A DNA stretch of 64,000 nucleotides from Saccharothrix algeriensis (GCF_016907655.1 NZ_JAFBCL010000001.1:434001-498000), one strand, 5' to 3'; numbered from the stretch's first letter, positions 16,805 to 27,129 are shown. Numbers and translations: made by a program. Notes: generated by a model from the letters alone, not told the origin.

Positions 16805-18163
16805 CTAGAGGGAGGAGATCAGCCGCTCCACCCGCTCGTCCACCGCGCGGAACGGGTCCTTGCACAGCACGGTGCGCTGCGCCTGGTCGTTCAGCTTGAG
16901 GTGGACCCAGTCGACGGTGAAGTCCCGCCCGGCGGCCTGCGCGGCGGCGATGAAGTCGCCGCGCAGCTTGGCCCGGGTGGTCTGCGGCGGGGTGTCCTTG
17001 GCGGCCTCGATCTCGCCGTCGTCGGTCACCCGGTCGACCTGCCCCTTGCGCTGGAGCAGGTCGAAGACGCCCCGGCCGCGCCGGATGTCGTGGTAGGCGA
17101 GGTCGAGCTGCGCGATCCGGGGGTTGGACAGGTCCATGCCGTGCTTGGCCTGGTACCGCTCCATCAGCCGGTACTTGATCGCCCAGTCGATCTCCCGGTC
17201 GATCTTGGACAGGTCCTCGGACTCGACCGCGTCCAGCGTGCGGCCCCACAGCTCGAGCACCCGCTCGGCCATCGGGTCCGGCGCCCGCTTGCCCACGTGC
17301 TCCACGGCCCGCTCGTAGTACTCGCGCTGGATGTCCAGCGCCGAGGCTTCCTTGCCGCCGGCGAGGCGCACCGTGCGCCGCCCGGTCAGGTCGTGGCTGA
17401 TCTCGCGGATCGCGCGGATCGGGTTGTCCAGGCTGAAGTCCCGGAACTGGACGCCCTGCTCGATCATCTCCAGCACCAGGTTCGCGCTGCCCACCTTGAG
17501 CAGCGTGGTCACCTCGGACATGTTCGAGTCGCCGACGATGACGTGGAGCCTGCGGTAGCGCTCGGCGTCGGCGTGCGGCTCGTCGCGGGTGTTGATGATC
17601 GGGCGCGACCGGGTGGTGGCGCTGGACACGCCCTCCCAGATGTGCTCGGCCCGCTGCGACAGGCAGTACACGGCGCCGCGCGGGGTCTGGAGCACCTTGC
17701 CCGCGCCGCAGATCAGCTGCCTGGTCACCAGGAACGGCAGCAGCACGTCGGCGATCCGGGAGAACTCCCCGGCTCGCGCGACCAGGTAGTTCTCGTGGCA
17801 ACCGTAGGAGTTGCCGGCGGAGTCGGTGTTGTTCTTGAACAGGAAGATGTCCCCCCCGATGCCCTCGTCGGCGAGCCTGCGCTCGGCGTCGACGAGCAGG
17901 TCCTCGAGGATCCGCTCACCAGCCTTGTCGTGCGTGACGAGCTGGGCCAGGTCGTCGCACTCCGCGGTCGCGTACTCGGGGTGCGACCCCACGTCCAGGT
18001 AGAGCCGAGAGCCGTTGCGCAGGAACACGTTCGAGGAACGGCCCCACGAGACGACCCGGCGGAACAGATAACGCGCGACCTCATCCGGGGACAGCCTGCG
18101 CTGCCCGTGGAAGGTGCAGGTCACCCCGAACTCAGTCTCAATGCCGAAGATCCGCCGCTGCAT
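16805..18163 (-). CDS. pafA: Pup--protein ligase PafA
   Basis: 452 residues, a glutamine-synthetase-like carboxylate-amine ligase. The N-terminal FGIETEFG gives the Mg/ATP-binding Glu, [13 protein letters not shown] contains the catalytic Asp (residue 57), and [29 protein letters not shown] and [14 protein letters not shown] are shared with Dop. PafA phosphorylates the C-terminal Glu of Pup and joins it to lysines of target proteins, marking them for the proteasome. The ATG at 18163 lies six bases after TACTGT on the minus strand, implying a leaderless transcript. A very strong hairpin follows the gene. Confidence 0.98.
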   Translation of the reverse strand: MQRRIFGIETEFGVTCTFHGQRRLSPDEVARYLFRRVVSWGRSSNVFLRNGSRLYLDVGSHPEYATAECDDLAQLVTHDKAGERILEDLLVDAERRLADEGIGGDIFLFKNNTDSAGNSYGCHENYLVARAGEFSRIADVLLPFLVTRQLICGAGKVLQTPRGAVYCLSQRAEHIWEGVSSATTRSRPIINTRDEPHADAERYRRLHVIVGDSNMSEVTTLLKVGSANLVLEMIEQGVQFRDFSLDNPIRAIREISHDLTGRRTVRLAGGKEASALDIQREYYERAVEHVGKRAPDPMAERVLELWGRTLDAVESEDLSKIDREIDWAIKYRLMERYQAKHGMDLSNPRIAQLDLAYHDIRRGRGVFDLLQRKGQVDRVTDDGEIEAAKDTPPQTTRAKLRGDFIAAAQAAGRDFTVDWVHLKLNDQAQRTVLCKDPFRAVDERVERLISSL

Positions 18164-18243
18164 CCCTCAACAGTAGGCGCATCCGGCGCTTTCCTCAGTG
18201 ATCCAATCGGGCGGCACGCGGATTTCGCGGATAACGTTCCAGT

Positions 18244-19668
18244 GTGCTCCGACGAGTGAACCGCCTGGACCAGGCCCTGATGAGGCGTTCCGCCCAGCTC
18301 CCCGCCACATCCCTCGATCAGGGGATGAAAAAACTCTCCCGGGCGGCCAACCACAGCGCGCTGTGGTTGGGCGCCGCCGCCGTGCTGGCCCTGGGCAGGG
18401 GCAAGCCCCGCCGCTCGGCGCTGCGCGGCGTCGCGGCGATCGCGGGCGCCAGCGCCGGCGCCAGCCTGGTCGCCAAGCGCCTGTTCCCCCGGCGCAGGCC
18501 GGCCGCCGAGCTGGTGGACGTGTCCCGCCGGCTGACCAAGCGGCCGACGTCGTCCTCGTTCCCGTCCGGTCACGCGGCCTCGGCGGCGGCGTTCACCACG
18601 GCGGTGGCGATGGAGTCGCCCGCGCTGGGCGCCGTGGTCGCCCCGGTGGCGGCGGCCGTGGCGTACTCGCGGGTGCACACGGGCGTGCACTGGCCGTCGG
18701 ACGTGGCCGCGGGCGCCCTGATCGGCCTCGGCGCGGGCCTGCTGACCAGGCGCTGGTGGCCGATCGGGCGGGAGGACGCGGCCTCCGCCCGCGACCACCG
18801 CGAGCTGGAGGCGCTGGTCGACGGCGAGGGGCTGGTGGTCGTGGTGAACCCCGGCTCGGGCCTGGGCGGCGACCCGACCGAGGAGATCACCCGCGAGTGG
18901 CCCAAGGCGCGGGTCGTGTCGATCGACGACCTGGACGCGGTGCTGACCGACCACGACCCGCGGGCGCTGGGCGTGGCGGGCGGCGACGGGTCGGTGGCGG
19001 CCGTCGCGGCGCTGGCGGCGGCGAACCGGCTGCCCCTGGTGCTCATCCCGGCCGGGACGCTGAACCACTTCGCGCGCGACGTGGGCATCACCGGGCTGGG
19101 TGATGCGGCGCGGGCGGTCGCCGCCGGTGACGGCGCGCTGGTCGACCTGGCCGCGGTGACCGTGGACGGCGAGGGCCCGCGCTGGTTCGTCAACACCGCG
19201 TCGCTCGGCGGGTACCCGGACATGGTGCGGCTGCGCGAGCGGCTCCAGGACCGCTGGGGCAAGTGGCCGGCGGCGGGGATCGCGATGGCGCAGGTCCTGC
19301 GCACGTCCCGGCCGCTGCGGGTGGAGCTGAACGGCGAACCGCACCTGGTGTGGATGCTGTTCGTGGGCAACGGGCCGTACCGGCCGAAGGGCTTCGCGCC
19401 GACCATGCGCCCGGCGCTGGACGCGGGGCTGATGGACGTGCGCTACATCCGCGCCGACACGCGGTTCTCCCGGACCCGGTTCTTCATCGGGGCGCTGCTG
19501 GGCTCCCTGAACCGCAGCCGCACCTACCGGCACCTGGAGACGCGGTGGCTGGACGTCCAGGTGCTCGACGCGGCGGTGGCGATCGCGACGGACGGCGAGG
19601 TCGGGCCGACGGGGTCGAGGTTCGAGTTCCGCTCGCGCCCGGCGGCCCTGGCGATCTACCGGCCGTGA
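18244..19668 (+). CDS. PAP2 phosphatase fused to diacylglycerol kinase-like domain
   Basis: 474 residues. Residues 1-175 are a PAP2 (phosphatidic acid phosphatase type 2) domain with all motifs: K-x6-RP in KRLFPRRRP, PSGH, and SRVHTGVHWPSD. Residues about 195-474 are a lipid-kinase domain: VVNPGSGLGGDP, GVAGGDGSVAAV and IPAGTLNHFARDVG. Such fusions occur in actinobacteria; a kinase and a phosphatase acting on related lipids in one chain could run a lipid-recycling step at the membrane (inference). The GTG at 18244 is six bases after TAACGT, so it is probably leaderless. It is divergent from pafA with an 80-bp gap. Confidence 0.9.
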   Translation: MLRRVNRLDQALMRRSAQLPATSLDQGMKKLSRAANHSALWLGAAAVLALGRGKPRRSALRGVAAIAGASAGASLVAKRLFPRRRPAAELVDVSRRLTKRPTSSSFPSGHAASAAAFTTAVAMESPALGAVVAPVAAAVAYSRVHTGVHWPSDVAAGALIGLGAGLLTRRWWPIGREDAASARDHRELEALVDGEGLVVVVNPGSGLGGDPTEEITREWPKARVVSIDDLDAVLTDHDPRALGVAGGDGSVAAVAALAAANRLPLVLIPAGTLNHFARDVGITGLGDAARAVAAGDGALVDLAAVTVDGEGPRWFVNTASLGGYPDMVRLRERLQDRWGKWPAAGIAMAQVLRTSRPLRVELNGEPHLVWMLFVGNGPYRPKGFAPTMRPALDAGLMDVRYIRADTRFSRTRFFIGALLGSLNRSRTYRHLETRWLDVQVLDAAVAIATDGEVGPTGSRFEFRSRPAALAIYRP

Positions 19669-19739
19669 CCGGCCGGCCCCGGTGCCGGGGCCTGTGGCGA
19701 GGCGGGGGCTGCCGACGGGAGCGCTGGTCGGGGGTGCGG

Positions 19740-19975
19740 GGCGGGACGGACCGACGCGGGGCAGAGCGGACCAGCGCGGGTCAAGGCGGAACGGAGCGGG
19801 CCGGGCCAGGGCGGAGCGGACCAGGCCGGGGCGGGGCGGGGCGGGGCGGACCAGGCCGGAGCGGAACGGAGCGGGCCGGGCCAGGGCGGGCCGGGCCAGG
19901 GCGGAACGGAGCGGACCAGGCGGGGCGGGGCGGGGCGGACCGCGGCAGGCCGGAGTGGAGCGGGGCTGAGCGGGG
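19740..19975. repeat. Low-complexity GGACCAGGC/GGAGCGGGCC repeat tract
   Basis: Purine-rich non-coding DNA made of irregular copies of GCGGAGCGGRCCRGGC-like units, directly after the PAP2/kinase stop. No reading frame in it shows a domain or balanced composition. It is the left part of the 784-bp gap 19669-20452. Confidence 0.7.
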
Positions 19976-20078
19976 TGGGCTCACAGGCGTGGCGGCTGCG
20001 GGGCGAAACCGCAGGCGAGGCGGTGTGAGCCAGGCGTGGCGGTGCGGGCGCGTGGCGGTGCGGGGCGAGGTCGCGGGT

Positions 20079-20147
20079 GTGGCCTCCGGCCCCCGGCACC
20101 ATTGTCCCATCGGCCACCGACAGTTCCAGGCCGCCGAGCTGAGAGGC
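20079..20147. repeat. Dispersed intergenic element, copy A
   Basis: On the plus strand: GTGGCC (20079), CACCGAC (20115-20121), exactly 16 nt, GCTGAGAG (20138-20145). It is strongly similar along its length to copy B (33028-33096, inverted) and more distantly to copy C (41154-41215, inverted). The reverse strand carries CTGTCGGTG-N8-GACAAT, a promoter-like arrangement. A TGTC/GACA hairpin is possible. Confidence 0.7.
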
Positions 20148-20171
20148 GACACCCAGCCGGGAAGTACCGCC

Positions 20172-20338
20172 GAGGGGGTCTTCGTCGGGGCGAGGTCGCT
20201 GCCGGGGGTCTTCGCCGGGGCGAGGTCGCCGTCAGGGGTCTTCGTCGGGGCGAAGTCGTCGTCGGGGCGAAGTCGTCACCGGGGGTCGTCGCCGGGGCGA
20301 GGTCGCCGTCGGGAGTCTTCGCCGGGGCGGGGTCGTCG
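20172..20338. repeat. 30-bp tandem repeats downstream of prcA
   Basis: Five full copies of a 30-bp unit (starts 20172, 20202, 20232, 20279, 20309) plus one 17-bp partial copy (20262-20278). The core is GGGGTCTTCGTCGGGGCGAG with few changes. The partial copy breaks any reading frame, so the tract is not coding. Confidence 0.85.
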
Positions 20339-20407
20339 CCGAGGTGGGAGGCGAGGCCCGGCGTCCTGCCGGCGAGGCAGGGCGGCGGCGCGTTGGTCAT
20401 GGCACGA

Positions 20408-20440
20408 GGAAGGCCCCCGGCGCGGTGCCGGGGGCCTTCC
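20408..20440 (-). terminator. Hairpin terminator of the proteasome operon
   Basis: Perfect 14-bp stem (20408-20421 with 20427-20440), 5-nt loop, 13 bp downstream of the prcA stop on the minus strand. Weaker pairing continues outward. Confidence 0.85.
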
Positions 20441-20452
20441 GCTCGTCGTGCG

Positions 20453-21277
20453 CTACTTCTCTTCGTCGTTCGGCGGCAGGTTCACGTCCGTCACCGGCTT
20501 CGGCTCGGCCTCCCCGGCCGGGGTGTCCGCCGCGGCCCCGGACGTGGTGTCGGCCGGGGTGTCGGGCGAGGCCGCGGCCGCCAGCAGCGGTGCGAGGACC
20601 GCGCCGGCGATGCGGCGGAACGCGCGGTGCGGGCGGTCGCGCTCCAGGACCGCCACCTCCAGCTTGGGCTGGTCGAGCAGGTCCGGCTTGCCGTTGCCGG
20701 TGCTGGTGCTGCCCGTGCTGAGCGCCCTCACCGCGACCCGCACGGCGTCGGCCAGCGACAGGTTCTCGGCGTAGGCGTCCTTCAGGGCGTTGCCGGTCGC
20801 CTCGGCCTGGCCGCCCATCACGACGTACTGCGGCTCCTCCACGATGGAGCCGTCGTAGGTCAGCCGGTAGAGGGTGTCCTGCTCGGGCGCGGTGCCGACC
20901 TCGGCGACGCAGATCTCCACCTCCAGCGGCTTGATCTGCTCGCTGAACACCGAGCCCAGCGTCTGCGCGTAGACGTTGGCCAGCGACCGGCCCGTCACGT
21001 CGCGCGGGTCGTTCTGGTACCCGCGGATGTCGGCGAAGCGGATGCCGGCCTGCCGCAGGTTCTCGAACTCGCTGTAGCGGCCGACGGCGGCGAAGCCGAT
21101 GCGGTCGTAGATCTCCGAGACCTTGTGCAGGGTCGCGGAGGGGTTCTCCGCCACGAACAGCACGCCGTCGGCGTAGCGCAGCACGACGACGCTGCGGCCT
21201 CGGGCGATGCCCTTCCTGGCGTACTCCGAGCGGTCCCGGAGGATCTGCTCGGGTGAGGCGTACAACGGCATCGTCAC
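20453..21277 (-). CDS. prcA: Proteasome subunit alpha PrcA
   Basis: 274 residues; non-catalytic ring subunit of the 20S proteasome. Typical segments: [26 protein letters not shown], shown here only in part as [11 protein letters not shown] (gating N-terminus and helix H0), [35 protein letters not shown] and the YVVMGG strand. The tail after about 230 is Pro/Asp/Glu/Ala-rich and variable. A GTG at 21277 gives [11 protein letters not shown]; the ATG two codons later (21271) is an equal candidate. The gene follows prcB by 43 bp. The alpha ring gates entry and docks the Mpa ATPase. Confidence 0.97.
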   Translation of the reverse strand: MTMPLYASPEQILRDRSEYARKGIARGRSVVVLRYADGVLFVAENPSATLHKVSEIYDRIGFAAVGRYSEFENLRQAGIRFADIRGYQNDPRDVTGRSLANVYAQTLGSVFSEQIKPLEVEICVAEVGTAPEQDTLYRLTYDGSIVEEPQYVVMGGQAEATGNALKDAYAENLSLADAVRVAVRALSTGSTSTGNGKPDLLDQPKLEVAVLERDRPHRAFRRIAGAVLAPLLAAAASPDTPADTTSGAAADTPAGEAEPKPVTDVNLPPNDEEK

Positions 21278-21320
21278 TGGTGCGGCTCCTGGGGTCGCGG
21301 GGTGGGGAGGGGAGGTGGGA

Positions 21321-22172
21321 TCAGCCGGTCGGGCTGGACCGGCGGGCTTCGACGACGGCTTCGGCCAGCGCCGAGGTCCGCTCCTCGGGCAGGTGCACCG
21401 CGCCGGTGGCGGCCGTGATCGTCACGACGCTGGGGTAGATCCGCCGGGCGATGTCCGGCCCGCCGGTGCCCGTGTCGTCGTCGGCGGCGTCGTAGAGCGC
21501 CTCGATCGCGGCGCGGGTGGCCGCCTCGGCGTCGGCGTCCGGGTCGTAGAGCTTCTTCAGCGCCGACTTCGCGAACAGCGAGCCCGAGCCGACCGCCTGG
21601 TAGCCGAGCGACTCCTCGTACCGGCCGCCGGTCACGTCGTAGGACACGATGCGGCCGGCGCGGTCCGGGTCGGGCGCGTCGGTGTCGAAGCCCGCGAACA
21701 GCGGCACCACCGCGAGGCCCGCGAGCGCCGCGTCCAGGTTGCCCTTGATCATCGCCGAGAGCCGGTTGGCCTTGCCGTCCAGGGACAGCGAGACGCCCTC
21801 GATCTTCTCGTAGTGCCGGAGCTCGACCGCGAACAGCCGGACGATCTCGATCGCGATGCCCGCCGTGCCCGCGATGCCCACCGCCGAGTAGTCGTCGGTG
21901 ACGAAGACCTTCTTCATGTCGCGCTGGGCGATCACGTTGCCCATGGTGGCCCGCCGGTCGCCCGCGAGCACCACGCCGCCCTTGAAGGTCAGCGCCACGA
22001 CCGTGGTGCCGTGCGGGGCCTGCACGACCGAGCCCTCGGGGTAGCCGCGCGCGGACGGCAGCAGCTCCGGGGCCTGGGCGCGGAGGAAATCGGTGAACGA
22101 CGACGACCCCGGCCGCAGGTAGGCCGGGGGCAACGACGCGGCCGGGTAGTGCCCGGTCGAGCTGTGGTCCAT
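21321..22172 (-). CDS. prcB: Proteasome subunit beta PrcB (propeptide-bearing protease)
   Basis: 283 residues. The first ~55 residues are a propeptide; self-cleavage at HG|TTVVAL would expose Thr56 as the N-terminal nucleophile. The catalytic lysine lies in [15 protein letters not shown] territory, and [15 protein letters not shown] is conserved. It forms the inner proteolytic rings that degrade pupylated proteins. ATG at 22172. It lies 34 bp downstream of pup, so pup-prcB-prcA form one transcript that ends at the 20408-20440 hairpin. Confidence 0.97.
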   Translation of the reverse strand: MDHSSTGHYPAASLPPAYLRPGSSSFTDFLRAQAPELLPSARGYPEGSVVQAPHGTTVVALTFKGGVVLAGDRRATMGNVIAQRDMKKVFVTDDYSAVGIAGTAGIAIEIVRLFAVELRHYEKIEGVSLSLDGKANRLSAMIKGNLDAALAGLAVVPLFAGFDTDAPDPDRAGRIVSYDVTGGRYEESLGYQAVGSGSLFAKSALKKLYDPDADAEAATRAAIEALYDAADDDTGTGGPDIARRIYPSVVTITAATGAVHLPEERTSALAEAVVEARRSSPTG

Positions 22173-22206
22173 GGGTGTGCTTTTCTCCTACTCCGCCGAT
22201 CGGCTG

Positions 22207-22401
22207 CTACTCGCCGCCCTTTTGCACGTACGCGCGGACGAAGTCCTCGGCGTTCTCCTCCAGGACGTCGTCGATCTCGTCGAGGATGGCGTCCACGTCC
22301 TCGCCGAGCTTCTCCCGGCGCTCCTGGCCGGCGCCGGCCGCGCCGTCGCCGCCCTCGTCACCACCGCCGCCGCCCTGCCGCTGGACCTGTTCCTGGGACA
22401 T
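22207..22401 (-). CDS. pup: Prokaryotic ubiquitin-like protein Pup, ending in GGE
   Basis: 64 residues, starting MSQEQVQRQ, with a Gly/Asp/Glu-rich disordered N-terminal half and the conserved C-terminal helix region (DVDAILDEIDDVLEENAEDF as landmark) that binds the Mpa coiled coil. The final codons encode YVQKGGE followed by TAG. Pup in M. tuberculosis ends GGQ and must be deamidated by Dop; with Glu encoded, this Pup can be ligated by PafA directly, as in Corynebacterium glutamicum. It is too short for casual ORF detection but unmistakable; ATG at 22401. It lies 86 bp downstream of dop. Confidence 0.97.
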   Translation of the reverse strand: MSQEQVQRQGGGGGDEGGDGAAGAGQERREKLGEDVDAILDEIDDVLEENAEDFVRAYVQKGGE

Positions 22402-22487
22402 GTCGACCTCCCCGCTTCTCCCGGTCCTTGCGTCCAACCCTACCCACCGGATCCGACATCCGGTGCCTGCCACCCGCGTGGCGTCGA

Positions 22488-23981
22488 TCAGCCCCTGGTG
22501 AGGGCCTCGACCAGCTGCTCGGCCGTGTCCGAGGCTTCCAGCAGCGCCCCGACGTGGGCCTTCGTGCCGCGCAGCGGCTCCAGCGTGGGGATGCGGACCA
22601 GGGACTCGCGGCCCAGGTCGAAGATCACCGAGTCCCACGAGGCCGCCGCCACCGAGGTCGGGTACCGCTCCAGGCACCGGCCCCGGAAGTAGGCGCGGGT
22701 GTCCTCCGGCGGCGCGAGGACGGCCGCGCGCACCTCCTCCTCGGTGACCAGCCGCTTCATCGAGCCGCGCGCCACCAGGCGGTTGTACAGGCCCTTGTCC
22801 AGCCGGACGTCGGAGTACTGGAGGTCGACCAGGTGCAGCCGGGGCGAGCCCCAGGCCAGGCCGTCGCGCGCCCGGTAGCCCTCCAGCAGGCGCAGCTTGG
22901 CGGGCCAGTCGAGCCGGTCGGCGCACTCCTGCGGGTCGCGCGCCAGCGCGTCGAGCACCTCGCCCCACACCCGCAGCACCTCGCGGTCGCCGACGCCCTC
23001 CTGCTCCACGAACCGGGAGGCGCGCTCGAAGTAGGCGTGCTGGAGGTCCAGGCCGGTGAACTTGCGCCCGCCGGCCAGCTCCACGCGGGTCTTGAGCGTC
23101 GGGTCGTGGCTGATCTGGTGCACGGCCCGCACCGGGTCCAGCAGCCGCAGGTCGTCGAACCGGCGGCCGGCCTCGATCATGTCCAGCACCAGCGAGGTGG
23201 TGCCGACCTTGAGGTAGGTCGAGTGCTCGGCCAGGTTCGCGTCGCCGATGATGACGTGCAGCCGGCGGTACTTGTCGGCGTCGGCGTGCGGCTCGTCGCG
23301 GGTGTTGATGATGCCGCGCTTGAGCGTGGTCTCCAGCCCGACCTCGACCTCGATGTAGTCCGAGCGCTGGGACAGCTGGAAGCCCGCCTCCTCGCCGGAG
23401 GCGCCGACGCCCACCCGCCCGGAGCCGACCACGACCTGCCGCGACGCGAAGAACGGCGTGAGGCCCGCGATCACCGCCGTGAACGGGGTGCTGCGCTGCA
23501 TCAGGTAGTTCTCGTGGGTGCCGTAGCTGGCGCCCTTGCCGTCCACGTTGTTCTTGTAGAGCTGGAGGCGGGGCTGGCCGGGGACGGTGGCGGCGCGCAT
23601 GGCCGCCTCCTCCATCACCCGCTCCCCCGCCTTGTCCCAGATCACGGCGTCACGCGCGTTGGTCACCTCGGGCGCGGAGTACTCCGGGTGCGCGTGGTCG
23701 ACGTACAGGCGCGCGCCGTTGGTCAGGATGACGTTGGCCGCGCCCAGGTCCTCCACGTCGCTGTCGCCGGGGTGCCCGCCGGGCGACCCGAGGTCGAAGC
23801 CGCGCGCGTCGCGCAGCGGCGATTCGACCTCGTAGTCCCAGCGCGCGCGCCGGGCCCGCGGTATGTCGGCGGCGGCCGCGTAGGCGAGCACCACCTGTGT
23901 CGAGGTGAGCACCGGGTTGGCCGTCGCGTCACCCGGCACCGCGATGCCGTACTCGACTTCGGTTCCCATGATCCGCCGCAT
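22488..23981 (-). CDS. dop: Dop, depupylase / Pup deamidase
   Basis: 497 residues and a paralogue of Paf[14 protein letters not shown] is the usual start, so the ATG at 23981 is preferred over one ten codons upstream. The catalytic Asp is residue 95 in [28 protein letters not shown] and [20 protein letters not shown] are shared with the ligase. Residues about 40-80 form the extra Dop-loop absent from PafA. Dop removes Pup from tagged proteins and in other species deamidates Pup-GGQ. Because this Pup ends in GGE, deamidation is dispensable here and depupylation is the likely retained job. It is the first gene of the dop-pup-prcB-prcA group. Confidence 0.97.
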   Translation of the reverse strand: MRRIMGTEVEYGIAVPGDATANPVLTSTQVVLAYAAAADIPRARRARWDYEVESPLRDARGFDLGSPGGHPGDSDVEDLGAANVILTNGARLYVDHAHPEYSAPEVTNARDAVIWDKAGERVMEEAAMRAATVPGQPRLQLYKNNVDGKGASYGTHENYLMQRSTPFTAVIAGLTPFFASRQVVVGSGRVGVGASGEEAGFQLSQRSDYIEVEVGLETTLKRGIINTRDEPHADADKYRRLHVIIGDANLAEHSTYLKVGTTSLVLDMIEAGRRFDDLRLLDPVRAVHQISHDPTLKTRVELAGGRKFTGLDLQHAYFERASRFVEQEGVGDREVLRVWGEVLDALARDPQECADRLDWPAKLRLLEGYRARDGLAWGSPRLHLVDLQYSDVRLDKGLYNRLVARGSMKRLVTEEEVRAAVLAPPEDTRAYFRGRCLERYPTSVAAASWDSVIFDLGRESLVRIPTLEPLRGTKAHVGALLEASDTAEQLVEALTRG

Positions 23982-24033
23982 AGGTGGCAGCCTACGGCTT
24001 GGCGCCGACATTCCGGGGGCTCCGGGGCGCGTT

Positions 24034-26508
24034 TCACCCGGCGGCCAGCCCGGCGGCGGGTCGGATGCGGGACGCGCCGCGGGCCGGGCCGAAGGCCGCG
24101 AGCACCGCGAGGACCACCACGCCGGCGCCTCCGACCAGCAGCGGGAGCAGCGCCGCGGTGGGCGGCGCGTACACCTTGACCGCCAGCAGCGTCAGCTCCG
24201 CGTAGACCAGCCCGAACACCCCGCCGCCCAGCACGCCGACCAGGGCCAGCAGCACCGCCTCGGCCACCACGCCGCCCTGGATGCCGCCCCTGGTCACGCC
24301 CAGCGCGCGGCGCAGCGCCAGCTCCTTGCGGCGCTCCTGCACGGAGATGGCCAGCGCGGTGCCGATGCCGGTCACGGCCACCGCCACCGACAGCCCCAGC
24401 AGCACCATGAGCACCGTGATGCCCAGGTCCAGGTTGCGCTGGTTGCGCTCGGCGTTGTCCACCCGGGTCTGCACCAGCACGGTCGGCGCGGAGCCCAGCG
24501 AGGCGTGCACGGCGTCGCGGAACGCGGTCTGGTCGGCGCCGGGCGCCAGCGTGACCAGGACCTTGGAGGCGGGCGCGAGCGACTCGTCGGCCAGGACCGC
24601 GTGCGCGCCGTGCACCAGCGTCTCGGCGATCGTGCCGGCGAAGGTCGCGGTGCGCGGCCCGCCCGGCAGCCCGTGGAGGGTGACCGGCTGCCCGACGACC
24701 GCGTCCATGGTCCGCGCGGTGTACTCGGTCAGCAGCACCGCGCCCGGCCGGAAGTCCGCCCGCTCGACGCCCCGGTCGGCCAGCCACTCCCGCATCCGGT
24801 CGGCGTCGACGCCCTCGACGGTCATCGGGTAGCTGTCGTCGGTGGGGCCGGTCTGGGTGCCCACGGCGGTGTGCAGGACGACGCCGCGCTCCACCTCGGG
24901 GCGGTCCACGACGGCGGTCGCGGCGGCGCCCAGCGGCCGGTCGCCCGCGTCGAGGACGACGGCGTCCGGGCGCGGCTCGTTGCTGAACTCATCCTCCAAG
25001 CGCTGCGCGGAGCCGACGGTGACGGCGAAGTAGGTGACCATCGCGGCGGCCAGCAGCAGCGGCATCGCCACCGACGCGGACCGCTGCGGCACCCGCCGCA
25101 CCTCGGCGGCGGCCAGCTTCCACTGCGCCCCGCCGACCCGGCTCGCGACCGCGCCGAAGACCCGGCCCAGGGCGGGCACCACGACCGGGCCGAGCACCCC
25201 GAACAGCCCGGCGACGGCGGTGATGCCGGAGAACAGGACCAGGAAGATCGCCGCCATCGAACCGGCCGCGAGCACGCCGAGCGCCGCCAGCCCGACCGCC
25301 GCGGCCACCAGGACCAGGCCCAGGACGCGGCGGCGGCGCGCCACGGCGGCGTCCGGCGTCGCGCCTTCGGAGGTGCGCAGCGCCGCGAGCGGCGAGACGC
25401 GGGTCGCGGCCAGCGACGGCCGCACGGCGGCGAACGCGCTGAGCGCGGCGGCCAGCACCACGCCCAGGACGAGGTGCCCGGCGGAGGGCAGCAGCGTCGG
25501 TTCCAGCTCGACCGCGCCGAGCAGCGCCGACAGCCCGGTCGCGTCGAACAGCCGGGCCAGCAGCCACGCCACCGAGCCGCCCAGCACCGCACCCACGGCG
25601 CCCGCCACCGCGCCCGTCACCAGGGCTTCCAGCAGGTTCGCCCACACCAGCGGCCCGCGGTGCGCGCCCAGGCACCGCAGCAGCGCGGTGTGCCGCCGGC
25701 GCTGCGCGTAGACGGCGCGGAAGGTCGCCGAGGCCACGAACACCGACGTGGCCAGCGCGAGGATGCTGAACGGCAGCAGCACCACCGACAGCTCGTCGCT
25801 CCCCGGCTCGGCCCGCACCGCCGACGCCGGGTCGACCCGCAGGTCGGCGCCCGCGGCCTGCGCGACGGCCGCCGCGTCACCGCCCATGACGTGCAGCGCG
25901 AGGATCCGCGGCCGGCCGCCGAGCTCGGCCGCGAGCCCCTCGCCCACCACGACGGCGGGCTGCTCGCCCTGCCCGCCGCGCTTGGTGATCCCGCGGACCA
26001 CGACGGCGAGCGGCCGGCCCTGCGCGTCGGCGACCTCGATCGAGCCGCCGGGGCTGAGCCCGTGCCGGAAGGCGGTCACCCGGTCGACCGCGATCTCGCC
26101 GTCGTGGCCCGGCGGGCGGCCCTCCAGGATCGGCACCCGGCGCAGCCCGGGGCGGTCGACCTCGACGTCCGCGGCGGCCCGGTCCGCGCCCGCCCGGCCG
26201 CCGGCGAGCAGGAGGTCGACCTCGACCCGGCGGGCGGGCGCGACCTCGCGCACGCCGGGGACCGCCGCGACCCGGTCGACGACCGCCTGGTCGATGACGG
26301 CGCCGGTGAAAGGGACCGCGCGGACCACCAGGTCGGCGTCGGCCGGCACGACCGGCGCGCCGTCGCGGGTCGCCTTCCCCATGGCGTCGCTCGTCATCAG
26401 CGCCGCCAGCAGGCAGGCGACCCCGACGACCAGCGCGATCCCGGGCAGCACGGCGCGGCCGGGCCGGTTGCGGAACTCGGCCACCGCGAGCCGCAGAGAT
26501 GTGGGCAC
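24034..26508 (-). CDS. FtsX-like ABC transporter permease (MacB/LolC superfamily)
   Basis: 824 residues from GTG at 26508, preceded by a strong GAGGAGGGG ribosome-binding site; longer in-frame starts lie antisense to the NUDIX gene. Layout: N-terminal membrane helix ([18 protein letters not shown]), a large outside domain, three helices (FtsX domain, ~250-400), a further helix pair (~430-490), a second outside domain, and three C-terminal helices (~720-810). Two FtsX units in one chain are typical of actinobacterial lipoprotein or antimicrobial-peptide type exporters. Normally an ATPase gene is adjacent; none lies next to it here. Its substrate is unknown. Confidence 0.88.
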   Translation of the reverse strand: MPTSLRLAVAEFRNRPGRAVLPGIALVVGVACLLAALMTSDAMGKATRDGAPVVPADADLVVRAVPFTGAVIDQAVVDRVAAVPGVREVAPARRVEVDLLLAGGRAGADRAAADVEVDRPGLRRVPILEGRPPGHDGEIAVDRVTAFRHGLSPGGSIEVADAQGRPLAVVVRGITKRGGQGEQPAVVVGEGLAAELGGRPRILALHVMGGDAAAVAQAAGADLRVDPASAVRAEPGSDELSVVLLPFSILALATSVFVASATFRAVYAQRRRHTALLRCLGAHRGPLVWANLLEALVTGAVAGAVGAVLGGSVAWLLARLFDATGLSALLGAVELEPTLLPSAGHLVLGVVLAAALSAFAAVRPSLAATRVSPLAALRTSEGATPDAAVARRRRVLGLVLVAAAVGLAALGVLAAGSMAAIFLVLFSGITAVAGLFGVLGPVVVPALGRVFGAVASRVGGAQWKLAAAEVRRVPQRSASVAMPLLLAAAMVTYFAVTVGSAQRLEDEFSNEPRPDAVVLDAGDRPLGAAATAVVDRPEVERGVVLHTAVGTQTGPTDDSYPMTVEGVDADRMREWLADRGVERADFRPGAVLLTEYTARTMDAVVGQPVTLHGLPGGPRTATFAGTIAETLVHGAHAVLADESLAPASKVLVTLAPGADQTAFRDAVHASLGSAPTVLVQTRVDNAERNQRNLDLGITVLMVLLGLSVAVAVTGIGTALAISVQERRKELALRRALGVTRGGIQGGVVAEAVLLALVGVLGGGVFGLVYAELTLLAVKVYAPPTAALLPLLVGGAGVVVLAVLAAFGPARGASRIRPAAGLAAG

Positions 26509-26608
26509 AACCCCTCCTCGTGACGCGAACGCCAAGACGGTAGGAACAGGGGGTGTCGGCGGGCGTCGGACCGGGGTACCACGGTGGTGTACGACTTGGG
26601 GAGGATCT

Positions 26609-27106
26609 TTGGAGCAGGTGCTGCTGGTGCGCCCGGACGGCACGCCGGTCGGGTCGGCGACGCGGGCGCGGGTGCGGGCCGAGGGCCTGTGGCACGCGTG
26701 CGCGGCGATCGTCGTGCGGTCGTCGGACGGCGACCGGCTGTTCGTGCACCGCCGCACGGACACCAAGGACGTCTACCCCGGCCTGCTCGACCCGACGTGC
26801 GGCGGCGTGGTCGCGGCGGGCGAGACGCCGGACGAGTGCGCGGCCCGGGAGCTGGCCGAGGAGCTGGGCGTGGCGGCCGAGCCGCGGTTCCGCTTCCGGA
26901 CGACCTTCGTCGACGGGACCGTCCGCTACGTCGCCTACGTCTACGAGGCGCGCAGCGACGGCCCGTTCACCCTCCAGCCCGAGGAGGTCGCCTGGGGCGG
27001 GTGGGAGCCCTTGGCCGAGGTCCGCGCGAAGGTGGAGGACCCGGGGTGGCCGGCGGTGCCGGACGGCCGGGCCCTGATCCGGGAGTGGTTGGCGCGGCGG
27101 CGCTGA
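26609..27106 (+). CDS. NUDIX hydrolase
   Basis: 165 residues with a complete Nudix box around residues 70-92: GGVVAAGETPDECAAREL continuing into AEELG (Mg-binding Glu residues). The fold and the WHACAAIVV/FVHRRTDTKDVYPG strand pattern resemble the isopentenyl-diphosphate isomerase-like/YfcD branch of Nudix enzymes, which hydrolyse nucleoside-diphosphate-type substrates. A TTG at 26609 is favoured because GGGGAGG ends four bases before it; a GTG three codons later is possible but badly spaced. It is divergent from the permease and convergent with the aldo/keto reductase. Confidence 0.85.
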   Translation: MEQVLLVRPDGTPVGSATRARVRAEGLWHACAAIVVRSSDGDRLFVHRRTDTKDVYPGLLDPTCGGVVAAGETPDECAARELAEELGVAAEPRFRFRTTFVDGTVRYVAYVYEARSDGPFTLQPEEVAWGGWEPLAEVRAKVEDPGWPAVPDGRALIREWLARRR

Positions 27107-27129
27107 CCGCCCCGACCCGGGGCGCGCGG

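Noticed and set aside
20131..20147. GCTGAGAGG in element A as part of a TPP riboswitch
   Set aside because: Only the CTGAGA hexamer is shared; the remaining conserved TPP elements are absent and no thiamine gene follows.
19981..20400. Minus-strand 139-codon frame through the 30-bp repeats as a gene
   Set aside because: The 17-bp partial repeat shifts the frame inside the array, composition is low-complexity, and it starts directly after the prcA terminator.
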